The position numbers were made by a program, and so were the translations under genes. Of a stretch of DNA of 24,661 nucleotides, positions 9,314-16,533 are shown piece after piece. This DNA is from Ignavibacteriales bacterium. Its GTDB lineage: Bacteria; Bacteroidota; Ignavibacteria; Ignavibacteriales; Ignavibacteriaceae. Location: NCBI GenBank assembly GCA_003538625.1, contig DPRR01000037.1, forward strand, positions 1-24,661, given 5' to 3'. The notes under the pieces were generated by a model. The model did not search any database. It saw only the letters and a program-made list of their open reading frames with translations, and was not told the DNA's origin. The first letter of the stretch is position 1, and every line of letters starts with the position of its first letter.

Positions 9314-10086
9314 TTTAGTTCAGCAATTTGGTTTTCGGTTACACTGTAACTTATTTGAATCGAAGTGTAGATGTTTTTTTTTGGTTTTAATTTTTCAAAA
9401 GGATTCTGTATAAAAATTATATTAGGAGTATCACTTAGATTCGAAATTACGCATAAAAAGTAATTTTCAGCCTCATTTTTAGCAACTGTCCATTCTTTGC
9501 TTGTGAAAAGAATCCCACCTGAAAAATCTGATAGACCTTTTACTTCCACAAAATATTTCTTGTCTTTGTTTTCTATTCTAAAATCATATCCAACTCCAAA
9601 GTCCCTACAATCAATTAAAGTGCCTTCAAATGGTTTCTTATTTTCTGAAAAATGGTTTATAAAGAACTCTTCAGCGGCTCTTCCGGTTGGTGTACGTAGA
9701 ATAAATTTTGATGAGAATGATCCTTTTATAACATCGGAAGCTATTAAAACCAATTGATCCAATTCATCCGGTTCTTGATGAATTTTTCCAGAAAGAATAT
9801 CTTTGGTAATACTTCTAACTTGGATCTCATCAAGATTTTCAAGTGCTTGTGCAACTCTGATTCTACTAGGATTCATTGGTCTTTGGTACCAACCCATACG
9901 GTGTCCAAACAAAGGATCAAATTCGTCTCTCCAGTTTTTTACAGTGTGTGGGTTAACAGATAAAATTTCTCCGATTTTATTGTGGGTATCTCCTTGATTA
10001 CCAAATCCAAGATTTTGATAAGCTTCTTCATCAAACCTTGCGAGGTAATATGAAACATATAATCCGAGTTTGTGATTATTATCCAT
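9310..10086 (-). CDS. HTH-DUF3883 nuclease-like protein
   Basis: A 258-aa protein with two parts. Residues about 30-70 resemble a helix-turn-helix followed by the NWRDEFDP and GWYQRP motifs seen at the N-terminus of several restriction-type proteins. Residues about 130-230 match DUF3883, a PD-(D/E)XK-like domain: GYD at 166-168 and EVKG at 181-184 supply the likely catalytic Asp168, Glu181 and Lys183, followed by the conserved FTSKEW segment and a helix ending in NYF. It is therefore a candidate sequence-binding endonuclease and possibly the restriction subunit matching the methyltransferase. Its ATG starts directly after the stop of the receiver-like gene and its stop overlaps the next ATG by 4 bp, so production is tightly coupled. 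Target and activity are unknown. Confidence 0.8.
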   Translation of the reverse strand: MDNNHKLGLYVSYYLARFDEEAYQNLGFGNQGDTHNKIGEILSVNPHTVKNWRDEFDPLFGHRMGWYQRPMNPSRIRVAQALENLDEIQVRSITKDILSGKIHQEPDELDQLVLIASDVIKGSFSSKFILRTPTGRAAEEFFINHFSENKKPFEGTLIDCRDFGVGYDFRIENKDKKYFVEVKGLSDFSGGILFTSKEWTVAKNEAENYFLCVISNLSDTPNIIFIQNPFEKLKPKKNIYTSIQISYSVTENQIAELK

Positions 10087-11658
10087 TTATGAAACAAAGG
10101 CTATTCCAGGCCGATTAACATGACCTGAAAGGTTCGCAATTATATCTAGCAAAAGTTCTCTTTTTAATTTAAAAAAAACCTTTCTCTTATTGACAACGGT
10201 TTTATCCAGACTCTTAAATAAATGAAAATCAAAAATCATTTTATATGGTTTCTTATCTATTATGATTGCTGGGGAAACAGGATAATAATGATTTCCAGGT
10301 CTTAGGTTTGTTACTTCAGCTGGATAGAGAACTCCGGGTAAAAGCCTTGATTTTTTCCATTTATTCTGAGCGTAGTCACATATTGGAGATACCTCAAGCT
10401 CAATTATTTTATATTCTTTTATATTCTCAGGTAATTTTTCAAAAAAGGGTTTTACAAAATTTTCTTTATCTTTCGTGCTCAAGTTGATTTTATATAAATT
10501 CCCGGGTATAAGTACATTAGAAGGATTTAATTCAATGTGTAATTTTGTATTTATAAAGTGAGGTACATTTATATAAGCTTTAGTAATTTTATCAACCACA
10601 GTTTTATCAGGATCCTTTAATCCTTCAGATAGTTTTGAGATGCTATCAATTTTTAAACCTTCTTTGCCTTTAACAATTTCACCATTTTTTAATAATTTAA
10701 CTTTAGTTTTTCCTTCGCCTTCAAACTTTACAATTTTCAAAATATTCTCCTCGCAGTAGCTGGCGATATTGAATGGTGATTCTAACTGAATATAATCGGG
10801 AAAATGAAAACCTCTTGTTTTTGATTCAAGTTCTTCAGCAAACGAATTGGTTAATGTAGCCATAGAAGCTTCAAGTGCAATTTCCTTTGTAATATTATTT
10901 TGACCTGTTCTCGCCTCCGCCATACGTTTTATTACATCTCTCATATTTTGCTCCCACAAGACTGAGGATTCCATTGTTGAAGAAATTTCTGTAACAATAT
11001 TTGCACCAGATGATTTTAATAGATTTTCCCAAATAGTAAAAAGGTGAAAGACACCTGCTTCCTTTAGTTTTGATTCTATTGCATTTTCAATTATAATTAA
11101 TGCATTCGGATTTGCTTGAAATTTGAATTGAGCCTGATTCTCTAATTCTTTACTAATCTTTTGCACTAAGAATTCAATTTGATCTTCTTCAAAACTGCCT
11201 TTTAGTGAATCAACTATTTCACGAGTAAAATCATCTGGATCAATAGTTAGTATTTTGACCCTGTCTAAACAATCAGATTTGTTCAAATTAACAATACATA
11301 CTGGAATTATTCCATGCTCACCTTTTTTTATTTCCATCTCCACATATGCACCATATTTTGCATAGTTTTTACTCCAAAGCACAAGGATATAGGGTCCATT
11401 GTTTGGTGGAATAATTCTCTTTAAAACTTGAACAAGACTTGTGGCAATTTGATGCTCATCAGTAACACTGTCTATCAGTTGTAAGTCCAAAAAAACAAGC
11501 CGGATAATTTGTGAAGCTGGGTTGGGAAATTCTTCCTCCTTAATGCCACTATAGTATGTAGTTGATATTCCTGATTTGGATAGAGCTTTGATTATTGGAA
11601 GTGCTTCATCTGACTTTTCATCAATTATTACAACAGATCCATTAGTTGGTAGTATCAT
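10087..11658 (-). CDS. Receiver-like protein with unknown C-terminus
   Basis: A 523-aa protein whose first ~120 residues look like a CheY-type receiver: beta-1 SVVIIDEKSD with acidic Asp13 and Glu14, a candidate phosphoacceptor Asp58 in VFLDLQL, and a beta-5 region LVLWSKN with Ser96 and Lys97 where receivers carry Thr/Ser and Lys. The remaining 400 residues, including a helical part at about 150-290 and a beta-rich part to the end, match nothing I can name. There is no obvious DNA-binding output domain, so it is unlikely to be an ordinary transcription regulator. It overlaps the upstream GHKL gene, whose C-terminal half is kinase-like, by 17 bp, which suggests the two act as a pair. Phosphorylation is inferred. 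Confidence 0.7.
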   Translation of the reverse strand: MILPTNGSVVIIDEKSDEALPIIKALSKSGISTTYYSGIKEEEFPNPASQIIRLVFLDLQLIDSVTDEHQIATSLVQVLKRIIPPNNGPYILVLWSKNYAKYGAYVEMEIKKGEHGIIPVCIVNLNKSDCLDRVKILTIDPDDFTREIVDSLKGSFEEDQIEFLVQKISKELENQAQFKFQANPNALIIIENAIESKLKEAGVFHLFTIWENLLKSSGANIVTEISSTMESSVLWEQNMRDVIKRMAEARTGQNNITKEIALEASMATLTNSFAEELESKTRGFHFPDYIQLESPFNIASYCEENILKIVKFEGEGKTKVKLLKNGEIVKGKEGLKIDSISKLSEGLKDPDKTVVDKITKAYINVPHFINTKLHIELNPSNVLIPGNLYKINLSTKDKENFVKPFFEKLPENIKEYKIIELEVSPICDYAQNKWKKSRLLPGVLYPAEVTNLRPGNHYYPVSPAIIIDKKPYKMIFDFHLFKSLDKTVVNKRKVFFKLKRELLLDIIANLSGHVNRPGIAFVS

Positions 11659-13786
11659 GATATTTGTTTTTTTCTTTTTTGAATGCCAGAGCTACAATTG
11701 CTCCTGATCTAAAATCTTTTGGTATTGTAAACTGATCAGCTGAAGGAAAGAGCAATTCTCCTCCATGGCTATTCATAATTTCAAAAGCTAAATGAAGTCC
11801 GATACCTATTCCACCTTCTTTATTTGATATAAATGGCCTCACGGCATCTTCAGGTGGCAAGGTGAAACCTGGCCCATTATCTGCAATGATTAAAGTTAAA
11901 TATCCAGGAAACTCATCAGAAAGTTCGATAAATATTTTTTTGTTTTGAACTCTGCCATAGTTTAACCACCAAATAGAGTTATCTATGATATTAATTATAG
12001 TACCTAATATCAAACTATCGGAACATTTGGCCGAAGTTTGAAAATCCTTTTTCTTTTCATAGGCTGGAACTATGCTTACTCCATGAGCTTTAAGGCGAAA
12101 TTCAATATTCCACAACGCCTGCTTAATTAGTGGCTGTAATTCTGATTCTTTTCTTGAACGTCTACGAATCAATGCACTATAGCCTTCAATTAATTTTCCT
12201 AAATGAATAGTAAGTGACTTTATTCTATCAGTTGATTTTGAGTCATCAACTACCCTTATTAGTTCTGAGATTATTTTTTCAATTTCATGAATAACAATCG
12301 ATAGGCTTAATCCAGCACTAGCGCTTCTAATATATATATCACTTATTGTTTTATAATCGTCACCAATCTCCTTTATAATCGCAAGTATTTCTGCTTTAGC
12401 AGGATTACTCTCACTTAAAGACTTACTTACTTTTTCTTTTAATATTTGCAGGTTGTCAACTACAGGAACTTTTATGGAGCTTCCATAATTGCTTCTTAGT
12501 TTATCCTTATCTATGTTTCTTTGAGTAACGATTCGACTAATTGTAAATCTTATTGCACTTAAAAATTCTCTATAAGCATCATTTTCTATAAAACCTTCCC
12601 TATTTGTTTTTTCTTTTAATGATTTACTTGAAAGTCTATCTAACCTAACGGATCCAATTATAATATTGTTACTAATTCTGGCAGTTGGAAGATTAACCCT
12701 TTCAATATCAAGATTGAGCCAATCGTTTCCCGGTTCACCATAATCATAGACCCTTACTCCATCACGGTATACTCTTACTCCTCCATTTGATTTTAAGTAA
12801 TCTTTAAGTCCCTTTTTATCTTCAACACCAAGCGATAAAATAGTAGCATCCAAATCAAAAATTAAAGCTTTGAACTTTATCTCACCTATTTCAAAAGTCG
12901 AGATGTCTATTTCTTTCATTACTTTCTTTTCTTCTACTTCATCATAAATTTTGTGACTCATCAAAATGTCGATCTCTTCATGTTTTCTTCCATTTAGCTT
13001 CTTCATTGTTGCCCATGGAGTAAACTCATATTTTAGTGATGTAATTTTATTTCCTTTAATAGTTGCTTCTGCAGCAAAAAGCGAACTACTCTTAATATCA
13101 TTAAAAGATAATAATCCTCCAAGCCAATCCTTTCTATCTATTCTAAAAAGAACCTTAAATGAGTTAAGTGATTCAAAAGGTGAATTGAGTGAGGTTATCG
13201 CTCTATGTAGCTCGCGGATACTGCCGCGAGTCCATTTTGTTCTAAGATTTCGAATGATAATTTTAGTTCCAGTCTGACCTTGTTCAAAATATTCAGCACT
13301 CTTTTCTTTCAAATCAATTGGGACTTTCTGAAGTAGTTTATCATTATCGAAATCTGCCCAGTTGATGGTTAAATGTACTTCCTTTTTGCCATGTTTCTTA
13401 CTTATGAGAATTATTTCAAATCCTAATTTATGGACACCAAACCTACCTATGCCTTTTTCGCCTAAAGGAACTCTATTACAAGGACTTATAAATTTTTTAT
13501 CTTCCAGCTGATTCTTTTTATATGTTGTACCGGGTTGTAACCAAACATCTTTTACAATGTCATAATCCATACCACATCCATTGTCTTCAATTACTATTTC
13601 TCCGATTGAAGGATTATCAACATTTTTCATTCTAATTGTAACAATACCGGCACATGCATCATAAGCATTTTTGATTAGTTCAAGTATAGCAATGCTTTCA
13701 CTTCTTATTAATTGGTCACCAAGTTGAAGAATAATCCTAGCTTTTGGAACGAACGTTAATATTTGCTGCTTGTCTTCTTTTGCCAT
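11642..13786 (-). CDS. Double GHKL ATPase, Hsp90-like plus kinase-like
   Basis: A 714-aa protein with two separate GHKL nucleotide-binding regions. The N-terminal one has ELIKNAYDA (Glu36, Asn40), EDNGCG (67-72) and GEKGIGRFG (109-117), as in Hsp90/MutL-like ATPases. A middle domain contains the RVYRDGVRVYDYGE segment near 338-351. Residues about 485-545 form a helical region with IHEIEK at 499-504 (His500), placed like the H-box of histidine kinases. The C-terminal part has an N-box NIIDNSIWWL (599-608), G1 DNGPGF (636-641) and G2 GGIGIGLHLA (658-667) typical of sensor kinases. No membrane segment is present, so it is cytoplasmic. It lies 10 bp after the methyltransferase and overlaps the receiver-like gene. 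Whether it phosphorylates that protein or only uses ATP binding as a switch cannot be told. Confidence 0.8.
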   Translation of the reverse strand: MAKEDKQQILTFVPKARIILQLGDQLIRSESIAILELIKNAYDACAGIVTIRMKNVDNPSIGEIVIEDNGCGMDYDIVKDVWLQPGTTYKKNQLEDKKFISPCNRVPLGEKGIGRFGVHKLGFEIILISKKHGKKEVHLTINWADFDNDKLLQKVPIDLKEKSAEYFEQGQTGTKIIIRNLRTKWTRGSIRELHRAITSLNSPFESLNSFKVLFRIDRKDWLGGLLSFNDIKSSSLFAAEATIKGNKITSLKYEFTPWATMKKLNGRKHEEIDILMSHKIYDEVEEKKVMKEIDISTFEIGEIKFKALIFDLDATILSLGVEDKKGLKDYLKSNGGVRVYRDGVRVYDYGEPGNDWLNLDIERVNLPTARISNNIIIGSVRLDRLSSKSLKEKTNREGFIENDAYREFLSAIRFTISRIVTQRNIDKDKLRSNYGSSIKVPVVDNLQILKEKVSKSLSESNPAKAEILAIIKEIGDDYKTISDIYIRSASAGLSLSIVIHEIEKIISELIRVVDDSKSTDRIKSLTIHLGKLIEGYSALIRRRSRKESELQPLIKQALWNIEFRLKAHGVSIVPAYEKKKDFQTSAKCSDSLILGTIINIIDNSIWWLNYGRVQNKKIFIELSDEFPGYLTLIIADNGPGFTLPPEDAVRPFISNKEGGIGIGLHLAFEIMNSHGGELLFPSADQFTIPKDFRSGAIVALAFKKEKNKYHDTTN

Positions 13787-13796
13787 TTCAAGTAGC

Positions 13797-15044
13797 TTAA
13801 ATTATTTTTTTTAGATACTCAGCAATTTTTTCTGCCATCAAAGGAGGAACTGCATTTCCTATTTGTTTAAATGCAGCTGTTCTGTTTTGTCCCTCTTTTG
13901 CTCCTTCAAAATAATAATTATCCGGGAATGATTGTAAACGTGCAGCTTCACGCACACTTATTGAACGGTTTTGCCCAATATCGGGATGTATATAGTAATG
14001 ACCATCTTTAGCTATATGAGCAACTACAGTTTGTGAATAATTTAAGTCGGCAGCAACAACTTTAAAACGATCAAAGAAAGAGTGTCGGTTTTTATGTGTT
14101 TTTAAAACTTCAGGAAGATCATTATAATCAAGCCTTTGCTGGTGTTCATTATTCCATTTATTTACTGCAATTCGATATATTTCTTTATCCTGATCTGTAT
14201 GTGGCCTGGAAACATGCTGAGTTAAAATATCTATTCCATTTCTTATTGAAGTCTGGTTAAGATAGTCATTTGTAGCAGATGTATAGTTAACAAATTTATC
14301 AATGCCTTCTCCTGCTTTAATTGGTGGAAGATCTTTAAAAATACTATCAACCTTGAAATCAGATGGTATTCGGATAGCCTCTAAATCTGGTAAATCCGTA
14401 TTTAAATCTTTACGATAACCCAGTAAAATAATTCGTTTACGATTTTGCAAAACACCGAAATTATTTGCTGCAAGTGTATATAATTGCATTTTATAATCCT
14501 TTTCTAAAAAGAGTATCTCCATACTTTTCAAATACTCGCCCTTCTTTGCAGATTTCAATCCAAGTACGTTTTCAAAAACAAATAATTTTGGTTTGTATTT
14601 TTCCAAATAACTTGCATACTGAATATAGAGATGATTTCGTGGATCACTCTCCATCCCATCAATAGACCTAGCTCTTCCAACCAATGAATATGCCTGACAA
14701 GGTGGTCCTCCGATAATTAAATCAATTTCTTCACCGTTAAGTTGTTCGTCAATGAGTCTAAAGATTTTTTCGTTATGTTCCGGGCCTATTGGTAAATTAA
14801 TTACACTATTTAGTAAATATTCAGGGATATAGCTGTATAATTCTGATCTTTTAATATTACTCTTTAAGTATTCTAGGTAAATATCTGATTGGTTATTTGA
14901 TTTCAGATAATGAAATGCCATCCGGGTTTTAAGTGTAAAACAAGCAGCTTTATCTATTTCAACATGAGCAATTGGCTTATACCCCGCTTGAATAAAACCT
15001 TCAGATAAACCGCCGGCACCAGCAAAAAGATCAATGTAGTTCAT
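13797..15044 (-). CDS. DNA (cytosine-5-)-methyltransferase
   Basis: A 415-aa C5-cytosine methyltransferase transferring a methyl group from S-adenosylmethionine to a cytosine in a specific site. Numbered from the ATG: motif I DLFAGAGG (5-12), motif IV GGPPCQ with catalytic Cys116, motif VI ENV (158-160), motif VIII QNRKR (200-204), a target-recognition region about 225-335, motif IX RSISVREAARLQSFPD (from 360) and motif X QIGNAVPP (394-401). All essential motifs are present. An in-frame TTG one codon earlier (15047) is a possible but less likely start. The gene overlaps the end of vsr. It presumably protects host DNA from the operon's nucleases; the recognition sequence cannot be read from the protein. 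Confidence 0.93.
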   Translation of the reverse strand: MNYIDLFAGAGGLSEGFIQAGYKPIAHVEIDKAACFTLKTRMAFHYLKSNNQSDIYLEYLKSNIKRSELYSYIPEYLLNSVINLPIGPEHNEKIFRLIDEQLNGEEIDLIIGGPPCQAYSLVGRARSIDGMESDPRNHLYIQYASYLEKYKPKLFVFENVLGLKSAKKGEYLKSMEILFLEKDYKMQLYTLAANNFGVLQNRKRIILLGYRKDLNTDLPDLEAIRIPSDFKVDSIFKDLPPIKAGEGIDKFVNYTSATNDYLNQTSIRNGIDILTQHVSRPHTDQDKEIYRIAVNKWNNEHQQRLDYNDLPEVLKTHKNRHSFFDRFKVVAADLNYSQTVVAHIAKDGHYYIHPDIGQNRSISVREAARLQSFPDNYYFEGAKEGQNRTAAFKQIGNAVPPLMAEKIAEYLKKII

Positions 15045-15444
15045 CAAGTAACTTGTTTAGAGTTTCAGATTGTTTATCCCCTTTCAGTTCACATTCAAAA
15101 ATAGTCACAATTTTCCACCCATCTTCTGTTAGCTTAAGAAAGTTTTCACGATCCTTTTGTTTATTACGATTAATTTTGTTTATCCACCATTCGGTGCGGG
15201 TTTTGGGAATTACAAAATAACGGCAGCCTTCGTGTCCGTGCCAGAAACAGCCGTTAATAAACAGTACAGTTTTGTATTTGGGTAAAACAATATCGGGTTT
15301 TCCGGGGAGGGTTTTAACATTCAGACGATACCTAAATCCTTTTGAGAATAGAAGTTTTCGAACTAATATCTCTGGCTTTGTATTCTTGCCTTTGATTTGA
15401 CTCATGTTATAACTTCTTGTTTGTTTATCGTGTACGTCGGTCAT
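15031..15444 (-). CDS. Vsr-type very short patch repair endonuclease
   Basis: A 137-aa Vsr-family nuclease, full length. The residues known from E. coli Vsr are in place: catalytic Asp51 in KPDIV, His69 and His71 in NGCFWHGH, and zinc-binding Cys66, His71, Cys74 and Cys118. Vsr nicks beside T:G mismatches made by deamination of 5-methylcytosine, so pairing with a C5 methyltransferase fits a repair role; in restriction operons a second role as a nuclease is possible. It is the first gene of the nine-gene operon. The ATG is supported by a GGAG 7 bp upstream, unusual in this AT-rich window. It overlaps the methyltransferase gene. Confidence 0.93.
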   Translation of the reverse strand: MTDVHDKQTRSYNMSQIKGKNTKPEILVRKLLFSKGFRYRLNVKTLPGKPDIVLPKYKTVLFINGCFWHGHEGCRYFVIPKTRTEWWINKINRNKQKDRENFLKLTEDGWKIVTIFECELKGDKQSETLNKLLDELH

Positions 15445-15600
15445 ATCTCTGCTCCATTTTCTATTTAAAGATTACTTAACTATCCATTTACCTCCTCCTG
15501 GTATAATTTGTCAGTTTAATTTTGTTCGGAAACTATGGCTATTTTATAGGTAATTATTAAAATATCCTCTTAGGAATCAACAAAATATTACTCATTCTTA
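15445..15600 (-). promoter_or_regulatory. Leader of the nine-gene defence operon
   Basis: This gap must hold the main control signals of the operon. On the minus strand a TTTG-N18-TATTTTG arrangement overlapping the end of the 75-aa gene is a weak promoter candidate. About 50 bp before vsr is a very strong AGGAGGAGG, followed by a three-codon open frame (ATG GAT AGT TAA). A second short frame of 10 codons starts 16 bp before the vsr ATG and runs past it in another phase. These could be leader peptides tuning vsr translation. No hairpin terminator separates the operon from the preceding small genes, so readthrough is also possible. Confidence 0.35.
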
Positions 15601-15604
15601 TCAA

Positions 15605-15832
15605 TCAAAATGAGAATATTTCCAAATTAGTTTTGAAGAGTAATGAATAAAACTCTTTTTTCTGTTTAGGATCGTCAAATTCGTGATCGAAAACTTCTGT
15701 TTCGTCCAACCTATTTGTGAATTCTTTTCCTTCCCTTTTTGTAAATACAAATGGAATTTCCTCCTTGAACGAATTAATTTCCCTTGTCCGGGGAAATTTA
15801 TTCTCTCCATTAATTAGAACATATTTTTTCAT
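15605..15832 (-). CDS. Small acidic hypothetical protein, 75 aa
   Basis: A 75-aa soluble protein I do not recognise. It is rich in Glu, Asp, Lys and Phe, with no cysteine, signal peptide or membrane segment. The frame is preferred over the overlapping 15601-15810 frame because it has the mixed charged composition of a real protein and follows the 64-aa gene by 28 bp on the same strand. It is the last small gene before the defence operon leader. A role in controlling the operon or in the island's maintenance is possible but unsupported. Confidence 0.55.
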   Translation of the reverse strand: MKKYVLINGENKFPRTREINSFKEEIPFVFTKREGKEFTNRLDETEVFDHEFDDPKQKKEFYSLLFKTNLEIFSF

Positions 15833-15860
15833 TTTTACTCAATGAATCTTTGTTTGATAA

Positions 15861-16055
15861 TTAAACATTTTCAATATCATCAATTGAAACTAATTCTTGA
15901 GGCAATAGATCCTTATTCCAATTTTTCAAATTAATAGGTTCTATATAGCATCTATTGGTAATGTAATTAGAATTGACAACTCTATAAATTAGATCTTCCT
16001 CTCCTGGTTGAGGATGTACAATTTTTACAGGTTTTTGAAAATCAATATTTTTCAT
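15861..16055 (-). CDS. Small hypothetical protein, 64 aa
   Basis: A 64-aa protein without a recognised domain. It starts with a Lys/Asp-rich strand-like segment (KNIDFQKPVKIVHPQPGEED), and ends in an acidic tail (SIDDIENV). The composition suggests a small beta-containing cytoplasmic protein. It lies between two other small genes on the same strand, probably in one transcript with them. No Shine-Dalgarno sequence is visible. Confidence 0.55.
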   Translation of the reverse strand: MKNIDFQKPVKIVHPQPGEEDLIYRVVNSNYITNRCYIEPINLKNWNKDLLPQELVSIDDIENV

Positions 16056-16076
16056 TTTTAGAATTTTGGTGTTAAA

Positions 16077-16178
16077 TTAATCATATAATTCAAATCCAAC
16101 TTCTGCATCAGAGTTGAACAGCAGAAAGTAGTTTTTAAGGTATAGTTGAATAAGATGGGATTTTTTCTTTAAATACTT
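16077..16178 (-). other. In-frame extension after the TGA of the 83-aa gene
   Basis: Directly after the TGA of the upstream gene the same frame stays open for 33 sense codons and ends in TAA. The translated tail has a protein-like end (NSDAEVGFELYD). This could be the decayed C-terminus of a longer ancestral protein cut by a nonsense mutation, a programmed readthrough product, or a chance open stretch. An in-frame ATG that would make it an independent gene is absent. Confidence 0.3.
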
Positions 16179-16430
16179 TCAATCTTCTTCCTCACAAATA
16201 ATTTTTAATTTCCCTTCTTTTATCCATTTCAGGTAAATACTCCGAAATGCAGGTTCTATACTCCCCAATAAATCAAGAAACTCATTTACTACATGTTCCG
16301 GTAGGTTTTGAATCAGAGTATCTTTATCAATGGTCCATTTCTTTAAAACCTTGTCTTCAATTATGGTTGATTTCAGGATTTCAAAACATTCTTCTTGGGG
16401 TTCTTTGTGGATAAGTTGAATTGTTTTCAT
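16179..16430 (-). CDS. Small hypothetical protein, 83 aa
   Basis: An 83-aa protein I do not recognise. It is mostly helical in appearance, with a hydrophobic central segment (VVNEFLDLLGSIEPAF) and an acidic C-terminus (CEEED). It is the first gene after the terminator of the DUF3871 gene, so it may start the transcript that contains the three small genes. The TGA stop is followed by an in-frame open stretch of 33 codons, described separately, so the protein may be a truncated version of a longer ancestor. Confidence 0.55.
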   Translation of the reverse strand: MKTIQLIHKEPQEECFEILKSTIIEDKVLKKWTIDKDTLIQNLPEHVVNEFLDLLGSIEPAFRSIYLKWIKEGKLKIICEEED

Positions 16431-16451
16431 AATTGTAAATTTAAAGAATTA

Positions 16452-16500
16452 ATAAAAAAGAAAGCACAGAAATACATCTGAAGATGCAAACTGTGCCTTC
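16452..16500 (-). terminator. Terminator after the DUF3871 gene
   Basis: Minus-strand hairpin with a 10-bp stem (CTGTGCCTTC at 16491-16500 against GAAAGCACAG at 16460-16469, one G-T pair), an inner small CATCT/AGATG stem, and a run TTTCTTTTTTATT behind it. It closes the Sak4-DUF3871 operon and separates it from the small genes and the defence operon. Confidence 0.8.
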
Positions 16501-16533
16501 ACTTTAGTATGGTCATTTGGCGATACCTTAGAA

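Noticed and set aside
1688..15444. BREX or DISARM system
   Set aside because: No PglZ, BrxL, DrmA, DrmB or phospholipase-D subunit is present; the set of families differs.
15601..15810. A 69-codon frame overlapping the 75-aa gene
   Set aside because: It overlaps in another phase and has the arginine, lysine and serine-rich look of a shadow frame; the 75-aa frame is more protein-like.
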